36,066 nucleotides of DNA from CAYZFD01 sp964477735. GTDB lineage: Bacteria; Bacteroidota; Bacteroidia; Flavobacteriales; Flavobacteriaceae. The position numbers and the translations under genes are program-made. This document shows, in pieces, positions 16,701-28,700 of the stretch. The notes beneath the pieces were generated by a model that saw nothing but the letters and a program-made list of their open reading frames with translations, was not told the DNA's origin and ran no database searches. The stretch covers positions 1 to 36,066 of the forward strand of contig CAYZFD010000014.1 in the NCBI GenBank assembly GCA_964477735.1, given 5' to 3'. The first letter of the stretch is position 1. Each line of letters begins with the position of its first letter.

Positions 16701-19700
16701 TGGCGATGGTACTTTTAATGGAGATGAAAACACACTAAACCCCACTTATACCCCTGGATCTAATGATGTTGCTGTTGGAAGTGTAGTATTACGTCTTAGT
16801 GCCAACAACAATAGCGGTGCTTGCCAAACAACTGTTGTTCAGGACGCTTTAACATTAGCTATTGTGGGGAGTCCAACTGTCGATGCCGGTGCTGGAACAA
16901 CCATTTGTGGTGATGACACCTATATGTTAAATGCTACTGCTACAAATTACAGTTCAATTTCTTGGTCATCGTCTGGCAGTCCAGGTACTTTCAGTGCAAG
17001 CAATATAGAAGATCCTATTTACACGCCTTCGAATGCAGATGTTTTAAATGGAAGTGTTACGCTAACGATAACCGTTACTCCTCTAGCCGCCTGTGGTGGC
17101 ACAACGATCACGGATACTGTGGTGATCAACCTCACTACCCCTCCAACAGTTGATGCTGGAGCGAATGCCACCATCTGTGCGGGAACAGATTTTGATTTAA
17201 CAAGTGCCACGAGCAGTGAAACTTCCTCTGTGTCATGGACTACAAGTGGGGATGGAACTTTTACCTCTGCAAACAGTGTCAATGCCACCTATAGCCCAGG
17301 CCCAAACGATATCAACACTGGTTCTGTTACACTGAGCCTAAACGGTGTTGGAAATGGCTTATGCGCTTCTACAGTGACAGACAGCATGTTGCTCACCATC
17401 AACCAAAATGTGGTAGTAGATGCTGGCCTAGACGGAACCTTGTGCGAGGGACCCACCACCCTAACGGGAGCAAGCGCACCTAACGCCAATGTTATCACAT
17501 GGACACACAATGGTGCTGGAAATCTAACAAATCCAAATTCATTGACCCCTGTTTATGAACCTGCAGGAACAGATTTTGGCGGAACCGTAACTTTCACTTT
17601 AACAGCCACTTCTGACGCTCCATGTTCTGCAAACCCCAGTGACACCGTTACTTACACTTTTATGGCAGCACCTATGGTTAATGCTGGTGCCGATCTCGAA
17701 GTTTGTGAAAATAGCAGTTTTCAAGTGTCAGGCGCCACAGCTACAAACACCAGTTCTGTTTTGTGGACTACGACAGGCACTGGAAGTTTTGACGATGCTG
17801 GAAATCTTACTCCTAGATACACCCCAAGTGCTGCCGATATTGCCGCAGGATCGGTTCGTTTAACCTTAACAGGAAATCAACCTCCTTGCTCTGCTGTTCA
17901 AGACTTTATGATTTTAACCATCGTAAAACAACCCACTGTTGTTGCCGATCCCGATAAGAGCATTTGTCAGGGTGATCAAATTACCGTTTCTGCCATTGCA
18001 ACTGACTACGCTTCTGTTTCATGGACCTTACTTAACGGAACAGGGGCACTCTCAAATGCTAATACACTTACGCCCACCTATGTTTCAGGTGCCAATGAAG
18101 TTGGTCCTGTAACATTGCGGGTCACTGTTCAGCCCAAAACAGCCAACGGCACCATAGCCTGTGGGGGTCAGGTCACCGACGATTTAATCATTAATATTAG
18201 TCCCAAACCCACTGCTGAAGCAGGATTGGCGGCTACCATTTGTGAGGGAGAAACCTACACTTTTACCTCAGGGACAAGTGCCACAAATTATAGTTCCATT
18301 AATTGGACTGGAGGTGATGGAACTTTTGTGAGTGGCAACACTTTGTTACCCACCTACACTCCTGGGCCCAATGATCGATCTGTGGGGTCTGTGATATTAA
18401 GATTAACAGCCAATCCTTTAGGCGCCTGTACTATTGCTGCAACGGATCAGATGTTGCTTACCATTACAAAAATTCCTGTTGTGAATGCTGGAGCAGCCAC
18501 TGTTGACCTGTGTGAAGACAACGGTCCTTTCACCATCACTGACGCCACTGCGAATTATTACGATACCATCGAATGGACGAGTTCCGGAACGGGTACTTTC
18601 AGTCCAACCAACACACAAATAAATCCAGAATATGTGCCCAGCGCACAAGATATTGCCAATGGCCAAGTGACACTCACCTTGACAGGTAAAAGAGACCCAT
18701 CGAATTGCGGTGCCGAAACTCAAGACAGCAGAATACTCAAATTTGTGGACAATCCCACTGCCTCTGCTGGTGTTGATGCCACCATTTGTGACGATAGCAC
18801 CTACCTGCTGCTTGATGCTGCCGCTACTAGCTATTCGAACATTGTTTGGACACATAATGGTGATGGAAGTTTTTCTAATCCCAACGCTCTAAATCCTGTT
18901 TACAACCCAGGACCCAGCGATATTGCCAACCAAACGCCCATAACCCTGACCATCACAGCAGTGCCACTTGTTCCATGTGCTACGCCCGCCACCGATTCTA
19001 TGGTCTTGAGTTTTGAACAAGCCACCACAGTTGATGTAGGTCTCGATAGATTGGTTTGTGAAAACGATGCTTATACAATCAACATTACAGATGGCGTGGA
19101 CGTTACCAATGGCAGCAGCTTTACCTGGACTTCATCTGGGACAGGGTCTTTTTCGAATCCGAATATCATCAATCCGATTTATACCCCTAGCACTGATGAT
19201 ATTTACAATGGAACACCAATACAGTTAACCCTAACTGTGACTCCAACAGCTCCATGTGCTTTAAGTGTATCAGATAGTTTCAATTTAACTGTTGTGAAAA
19301 ATCCAACAGCAGATGCTGGGCCTGATGTTTCAATTTGTGAAACAGGAATCACCATCACAGATGCTGTCGCCGATGATTTCAACAGACTTGAATGGCTTGT
19401 GACAAATGGCACAGGAACCATTAACAACTTTCAAACCCTTACCCCCACCTACACCCCGAGTGCAGCCGACATTTCTGCTGGCACCGTTACACTTCGCTTA
19501 ACGGCCTATCCAGATGCTCCTTGTGCTACGCCAGCCGTGAGTGAAAGAACTTTTACCATTGGTCAAGAGCCTGTTGTGTTTGCCGGAAATCCTGAAACCA
19601 TCTGCGAAGGTGATACCTTTATTGTTTCTACAGCAACGGTTCAACATTCGAATAATTATATTTGGAGCACCACTACAGGAGGGAGTTTTGTGAATGAAAC

Positions 19701-22700
19701 CACGTTAACCCCAACTTTTACTCCAAGTGCCGCCGAAATCGCTGCAGGACAAGCACTCCTCACAATCACAGCTCAACCTGCTGCCCCTTGCAACAATCCC
19801 GTTTCACGCACGGTGATACTCACCATTCAGCGTCAACCCGACGTGGAAGCAGGACCAAACGAAACCATTTGCGAAGGAGATACTTTTACAACTTCTGGTG
19901 CATCTTTAGCACACGGTATTAACGCCACGTGGACCTCATCCTCAGGAGGTGCATTCTCTAATGCTTCCAGTCTCATCACCAACTACACCCCTACGGCTGC
20001 TGATATTTCGAATGGATATGTAGATCTTACCCTTACCGCCGATGCCATCGCTCCATGTTCTGGTGCATTTTCGGACACCAGAAGGGTGACCATCACCCCA
20101 CTGGCTACAGTTGCTATTAACCCTGATACTGCTGAAATCTGTGAAACAGGTAGTTATACCCTTCAATCCGGTCAGGTAACCGTAACCAACGCAGCAGGTG
20201 TTACATGGGCACACAATGGTGGAGGAACGCTCACAAATCAAAACACGCTCACACCAACATACACACCTGGACCTGGAGATGCTACAATCGGTGAGGTGAC
20301 TTTAACCATTGAAGTTGATGCTGGATTGGGGTGCACAAATCCTAACGCAACCGATAGCATTGTTTTAAGTATTACACCCATAGCCACACTCGATCTCAGT
20401 GGTTCTCCCCTAACCGTTTGCCAGGGAGGCAGTATCACCCTTGATGCGTTGGCCAGCAATCATGATCCAAATTCTATTACTTGGAGTATTATTAGCGGCA
20501 CTGGATCATTGAGCAATGCAAACATTTTTAACCCCACTTATACCCCTGCCCCTGATAGCAACACAGTTCGGATTGCCGCTTCGGTGACTAGCACCAATTC
20601 TTGTTCCGAAGTCATCACCAAAGAAATTGTTGTTCAAGTTACCCAACTCCCTGAAATTCTATCCATGCAGGCTGATGATTCGAGTTGTGATATTTCTCCC
20701 TATCAAATTAGTGGAACCACAACCAATGGAGAAGAATCTTCTATTCTTTGGACGACGAATGGATCGGGTTCTTTTGACAATGCTTCAACCCTAAACCCCA
20801 CCTATACGCCTAGTTTGGCAGACCTCAACGCTGGAAGCGTAATACTTAGCCTTACAGCTACGGCAGCAAGTCCCTGTACAGTTAGCGAAAATGATACGGA
20901 TTCTTTTGTATTGACATTAATTCCAGCAGCTACTGCCGATGCTGGGTTGGCAGATACTGTTTGTGAGGATGCTAGCTACAGTGTTTCTGATGCCACTGCA
21001 ACTAACGATGTATCAGTGAACTGGACCAGCAATACAAACGCTGGAACATTTTCAGGTGGCGACACCCTAACACCCACCTATACACCAGGCGCTGTTGATA
21101 TTGCCAATGGGTTCTTTATACTAACTTTAGAAGTGACGGGGAATGATCCATGTGGTACAGTGAGCAGCAGTAAACGCATTGAGATCGTTAAGAACCCCAC
21201 TGTTGATGTAGGTGGTCCTAGATCTTCATGTAGCAATGTAGCCTTTAGTATTTCAGGTATCAACGCTGATGAATATGACACATTAACATGGACATCATCG
21301 AGTACAAGCGGAACTTTTAGCAACGCTTCCATACTTGAACCCGATTACAACCCAAGTGCTGCTGATCTTGCAGCAGGTTCGGTCATTTTAACTTTGACTG
21401 CTACGGCCAATAATCCATGTGTGCAGTCTGCATCAGATTCTTTTGTACTCACTTTCGTGGAAAATGTTACTGTAAACGCAGGCGTTGACCAAACCGTCTG
21501 TGAACATCAAAATGTAACTCTTTCTGGAACAGCTGATCAGCAAAGTACACTTATTTGGTCAAGTTCGGGAGATGGTAGTTTTAACACTGTTAACATTTTA
21601 GACCCCATCTATACTCCGGGAGTCAATGACCTTTTGAACGGAAGTGTAACCCTTACTTTAACAGCCGATGGGAACCCGCCTTGCGGAACAGTTCAGGATA
21701 ATGTATTGATCAGTTTTGCTAAAAATCCTGTGATTAATATTGGTAGTGATCTCACCGTTTGTGAAGGTGATGTCGTCAATGTGAGTGGGGTTACGGCCAA
21801 TCATTATAGCAATTTATTGTGGGTAACAAATGGAGCTGGTACACTCAGTAACGCTTCAACACTTAATCCTACTTACGTGCCTAGCTCCGGTGAAACTTCT
21901 GTGGTTTTAACCCTAACTGCTACAGCCCAAACCCCTTGTGTGGTAGATGCTGTAAAATCAAAAACCATCATCATCAATCCCGCTGCAGTTGTAGATGCTG
22001 GTGATGCAGCCACATTGTGTCAAGACGATACAAGCTTCACGATTAGCACAGCCTCTGAGGAAAACACTACTAGTATTCTTTGGTCTGTGGGTACGGGAAC
22101 AGGAACCCTAACCAACGCAAATACTTTAACACCAACTTACGAACCAAGTTTACAAGATTACGTTAACGGATCCGTAACCCTAACCCTTACAGGGAATGGA
22201 TTAAGTTCTTGCCCAACCGTAAGTGATAGCATGATATTAACCCTAATCCCTAACCCAACAGCAGATGCTGGTCCTGATACTTCAATTTGTATGGGTGACA
22301 GTTTCACAGTTTCTGGTGCTTCGGTAAACCACCAAAACAGCTTCACATGGACAAGTAACGGCGCTGGTTTGTTAACAAATGAAAATACGTTAACCCCAAC
22401 CTATACCCCAGCAAGTGGAGAATTTGGCTCAATAACCTTAACGCTCACTGCAACTTCACTTTCAGGATGTACGGCTCAGGCAATTTCACAAATGATATTG
22501 ACCATCGACCAACCTGCGGAGGCTGATATAAGTATAGGTAACGACACGATTTGCGAGGGTGAAAATTACAACTTGAGTGCAACTGCCGACAACTTTAGCA
22601 GTTTTACATGGTCAAGTTCGGGATCCGGTACATTTATCAACGGAAATGCCCTAAATCCAACATATCAACCAACCCCTGGCGACGTTGCTTTAGGAAGTGT

Positions 22701-25700
22701 ATCCATCACCCTAACAGCCTATAACGCGATTGGTGGTTGTAATGCCGATGCTACAGCTACGATGACACTTAATTTCACGAAAAATGCCGTTGTTTTTGCT
22801 GGTAATGATAATGCTTTGTGTGCAGGTGAAGATTATGTGCTTAGTGCTGCCACGCTCACCAATGGTGTCTCCCCCACTTGGACGACAACTGGAGATGGAG
22901 TGTTTACCTCAAATAATATTCTTCAACCCACATACACACCAGGACCTAATGACGTGGCCAATGGATCGGTTATTTTAGAATTAACCGGACAATCTAATGC
23001 CCCATGTACAAGTACGGCTACTGATCAAATAGAACTCACGATCGTTGACGGGCCCACTGCAGATGCAGGCCTAGACCAAACCGTTTGTGTTGGAAATTAT
23101 ACCGTCGTGGGCGCCACTGCTTCGAACAATAGCTCAGTTTCTTGGAGTATTGTTCAAGGTTCTGGAACGCTGTCCAACCAAAACACCATCACCCCAACCT
23201 ATACTTCAGGGATTGGAGACACAACAGTAATCCTTCGATTAACAGCGAATCCCAACAGCCCGTGTGCGACACCCGAAACCGACGAAGTGACCCTGACCAT
23301 CAGCCCGAATGCTACGGCCAATGCTGGTGCTGATGCTTCCATCTGTGAAGGAAGTACATATACATTCTCAAACGGGGCTGCTGTGACCAATGCGGCATCC
23401 TTCACATGGCGTCACAATGGTTTGGGTAGTATTACAAACAATGGCACTTTAAACCCAACTTATAACCCTGGAATAGGCGAAACTGGAACTGTTCAGATCA
23501 CTTTAGAAGTGACACCTAATGCTCCTTGCACCACACTTGTGACCGATTCTTTTGACTTAGAAATTGTGCCTCTAGCGACAGTAAATGCTGGCCTTGATGT
23601 TACAATCTGTGAAGGTGCCTACACACTTAACGGAACCGCAATCAATGCTGCTAGCTACACTTGGACTACAGCAGATGGAACTGGATCATTTAGTGATGCC
23701 ACCAAACTTAACAGCACCTATTCGCCCAGTGCAGCAGACATCGCAAGAGGATTTGTAAATCTTACGTTAACCGCACAACATCAAGCACCCTGTTTAGGTG
23801 AGCTATTTGACAGCATTAAAATCAGTTACACCACAAGTGCTTCAGCCAGTGCTGGAACCGACGCGAGTATTTGCGAAGGGAATTCTTTTACGCTGAACAA
23901 TGCTTCGGCCACCAATTATAACAACATACAGTGGGAAACTAATGGTGATGGAACGTTTGATTTATCAACAAGCAATATGAATCCCACCTACATTCCTGGG
24001 GCAAACGACATTGCTTCTGGATCAGTGCAGCTCACCCTCTCGGCTGATGGCAATGGAAACTGTCCGACTGTCACTGATACCCTTGAGTTGACCATCATCA
24101 AGCAACCTGAAGTTTCCATCGGCTCAACCAATTTAGTGCTTTGTGAAACCAACAATCCATTTACATTAACAGGTGTTACTGGAAGCCATTATAGCAATTT
24201 GAAATGGAGCACTACAGGCACTGGAGTTTTTGGTAATGATGGCGTGCTTAATCCTACCTACACACCCACACAAAACGATATTGACAACGGCATAACCCTA
24301 ACCATAACCGCCTATGGCAATGGCGGATGTTCGTTCACAGACATCAAAACCGTCAATGTTAGTTTTGTGAAACAAGTAGATGTAAATGCAGGAAACAACG
24401 CTGTTATTTGCGAAGGAAACGACCACGTTGTTTCGGGTGCCTCTACAACTGGAGCCAATTTTGTTTGGCGTTCAAATGGAGATGGAATTTTTGTAAATGA
24501 AACTACCTTAGCTCCTACTTACAAACCAGGAACTGCGGATATTGCCAATGGAAGTGTAATCATAACCTTGGAAGCTGATGGAAGTTTACCTTGTGCTGCG
24601 TCGGTTAGTGATCAATTTACTTTGAGTATTCAAAAACAAGCTATCGTGAACGCAGGCACTAATGCCGACATATGCGAAAACGGAAACTATACCCTATCCG
24701 CTACAGCAAACCATTACCAAACATTGAAATGGGTGACCAGTGGTGATGGAACCTTCTCAAACGAGACTGTTCTTAGTCCAACCTACATTCCAGGAGCCAA
24801 TGACAAAGCCAACGGGAGTGTAACCCTCACGCTAACCGCCTACGACAAAGCCGTCTGTGGCGGAAACGCTACCGACTCTGTTGTACTTTCCATCATTCCA
24901 GAGGTAATTGTGAATGCTGGTGTCGATGATAATATATGCGAAAACAACAGCAATTATCAACTCAATGGCGCAACCGTAAACACGGGAAGCTACCAAAGTT
25001 TGCAGTGGTCAACATCAAATGGTACTGGCACTTTTGTTCCAAACGCTCAAGTGTTAAACCCTGAATATATTCCAACCAGTGCAGACATTGCCAACGGATT
25101 TGTAAATCTAACGCTTACCGTTACCCCAAACAGTAGTTGTAATAGTGGCATTCCAATTTCTGACACGATGAGGCTAACCTTCGATAGCAACCCATCGGGT
25201 TCTGGTTCAATAATAGGAAATTCTAATGTGTGCATAGGAGACTTAAGAAACTATACCATTACTGGAATTAGCAATGCTTCAGAATATTTCTGGAGTGTGA
25301 ACTCAACGGCATTGGCATCAATAACAGCAGGACAAAATACAGCTACTGTTTCCCTTGAATTTATTTCTGATGGCAACCTAACCTTAACCGCCACTCCTAT
25401 AAGTGCTTGTGGTGCTGGAACAGCAGTTTCGTTTAATGTAGTAGTAACAGAAAATGATGAATTGTTATTGACCTCATCAAATAACATCCAAACTTCCTGC
25501 GAAAACACGCCTATTGATCCTATTACTTATAGTGTTAGTTCAATGGTTACTGGCATCAATCCAACTGGGTTACCAGCTGGAGTTACGGCCATATTGAGCG
25601 CAGGAACTGTCACAATTAGCGGAACACCCACTGACAACATTACTACACAACAAACTTATAATTATAGCATTACCACCAGTGGGAGTGGCTGTGCACCCGA

Positions 25701-28700
25701 TTCTAAGTCTGGTGTGATTACCGTCAATCCTAGTGAAGAAATTACACTCACCACACCGACACAAGACAATCAAATTATTTGTGAAGGTGATGCGATAAGC
25801 AACATTGTTTACAGCTTGGGAGTCAATACTTCTGGAGCCACAATTTCTTGGGATGCAGTAGGTGCGCCAAGCGGAATTTCTTTTGATCCCGCTACTAACA
25901 CCATTTCGGGTACGTTTACCGACGATATAAGTGCACAAACTGTTTACACCTACACCCTAACTACCACAGGAGCTATTTGCCCAGTGCAAACCACAGGGAC
26001 GATCACTGTAAACCCAGATGATGAAATCATTCTAACTACTTCCAACAATAACCAAACAATTCGAGAAGGAGATACAATTGATCCCATTGTCTATGCGGTT
26101 TCTGAAGGAGCTACAGGAGCAACCATCACCTGGGGTTCGAATGGTCCTGCGCCGGGACTCCTCTTTGATGCTTCAACAAACACACTTTCTGGTACTTTCA
26201 GTTTAGATATTAGTACAGCCACAGATTACAACTATACCATCACCACTAATGGCATTTGTACTCAAAAATCGTTGAGCGGAACAATTTCAGTAATTCCAGA
26301 AGGAAGACTTATTCTGAGCTCAAGTACAGGAACCGATGCGCAAATCGTTTGTGAGGCAGCCACAATAACACCCATTACCTACACCCTGGCCGATGGAGCT
26401 ACCGGAGCGACCCTTTCTTGGGATTCTACTACTGGAGCACCAACAGGCATTACTTTTAACCCTTCCACAGTTACAATCTCTGGAACATTAACTAGTGACA
26501 TAGCTACACAAACTGTTTATCAATACACCATGACAACAACTGGGGCGGTTTATAACTCTAGTGTAACTGGGTCTATCACCGTCAACCCTGAAGATGAAAT
26601 CAGCCTAACCACTTCTAACAACAACCAAACCATTTGCGAGGGAGATACTATCACTCCAATCGTTTATTCCGTTGATGGAGGTGCTACTACTGCATCTATC
26701 AGTTGGAGTTCAGGTGCCCCAGCAGGTATCAGTTTTGACCCTAGTGCACTAACGATTTCGGGTAGCTTTAGTGGGGATGTGTCAACACAGACAGATTTTA
26801 ATTATACCATTACCACCAACGGATCTTGTGCACCAAAATCTCTTAATGGAACCATTACTGTAAATCCCAAAGGAAGAGTGGCGCTCGTCTCAAATGCCAA
26901 CACAGTCAACCAAAGCATTTGCGAGGGATTGGCCATCGCAGATATTACATACGACTTACTCGATGGTGTGAACGATGCAACAGTAACTGGATTACCAAGT
27001 GGATTGAACTCAACGCTAATAGGTACACAATTTACAATTACGGGTACCCCCAGCAACATCGCAAGTACGGCCTCATATAACTACACCATTACCACTTCGG
27101 GCAATGGATGTTTTAATCCTGTGATGACAGGAACGATTACCGTGAAAGCCGATGCAGATTTGGCCTTGATTTCAGGAAACAATGGGCAAACCATTTGTGA
27201 AGGACAACCTATCGATCCTATGGAATTCTATATGAGTGGTGGTGCTACTTCGGTCTCGGCGAGTGCATTGCCTGCAGGTCTTAGCCAATCATTTGATAGC
27301 ACAACGAAGATACTTACCATTTCTGGTACACCTTCCGCCAACATTAGTACGCCAACTTCTTACAGCTTCACTGTAACGACCTCAGGCAGCTCATGTGTAG
27401 AGGAAAGTGCTATAGGCACTTTCAACGTGACCCCTAATGCAAGAGCGGTTCACAATCCAGGATCTGGATCGTTCAACAGCCAGTCTGTTTGTGAGAATGG
27501 CGCCATAGTGGATATTGTTTATGACTTGGTGGATGGTGCCACAGGGGCATCTGCTTCTGCCCTACCTTTTGGTTTAACGGGAACTTACAATGCAACGTCC
27601 AACACCTTTACAATTTCGGGAAGTCTTTCTGAAAATGTTTCAACATTGACAGCCTATAACTACACCGTTAATGTAGTTAGCAATACCGGTTGTAGTACAC
27701 CTCAATCTGGAACTATCACTGCCCTTCCCAACCACGAAATTACGCTGACTTCGGCTCCAAACACCAACAACCAAACATTGTGTGAAAATACTGTCCTGCC
27801 CATTGCTATTGAGTATGAGTTAGGGGGTGGTGCCACTATGATTACTGCAACTGGTCTTCCTTCTGGAATTGTGGTCAATCAAACTGGAAACAAAGTTGTT
27901 TTGAGTGGTGTCCCAACAAATAATGTCATCGCTCCTACAACATTTAATTACACCCTCACTACTCAGGGTAACGGTTGTAGTGTAGCCACAGCAACGGGTA
28001 CTATCACACTCAACCCTGATGCAGCCATTGTGCTAACGTCAGCACCTTCAACAGTAAATCAAATCGTATGTGAAAACTCAGGAACTCCAATACAAAACAT
28101 CATTTATACGATTTCGGAAGGGGCTTCTAGCTATTTCATTACTGGACTTCCTCAAGGATTAACACACTCGATATCAGCCAGCAATGAGATTACTATCTCT
28201 GGCACAATTACAGAAAGTATTAACGCCAAAACTACCTTCAACTATCAGGTGGTGGCCACTGGCTCTAGCTGTCAGACAGCTACTTTATCTGGTACATTTA
28301 CAATAAATCCAGAATCGGAACTGGTATTGACCTCAGCAGCAGGTTCAGATAATCAGACTTTGTGTCAAAACACACCTATTGAGGCAATTCATTATACCAT
28401 TAGCAACGCCTCCTCTGCTATGATTCCAGCAGGGGATCTACCAGCGGGTGTTTCCTATGTTGTGGTTGGTAATGTGCTCACCGTTAGTGGAAAACCTACA
28501 GTAGCGGGTACATTCAACTACAACATTACGACTTCTGGAAATTCTGAAGGTTGTAATGAAGCTACCCTTGGCGGAACCATAACCGTTGACCCTGCCGTTG
28601 ATATTTCTTTAACTTCTGCAACAGGAACAGACAGCCAGGAGATTTGTGAAGGTGACTCCCTAACCGATATTACATACGCAATTGGATCTGAAAGTTCTGC

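Noticed and set aside
18418..18855. A 145-codon open frame on the minus strand, and many shorter ones, inside the giant adhesin gene
   Set aside because: They run antisense to a clearly coding, repeat-structured frame; their sequences have no recognisable domain and arise from the biased Thr/Ser/Ala codon pattern of the repeats.
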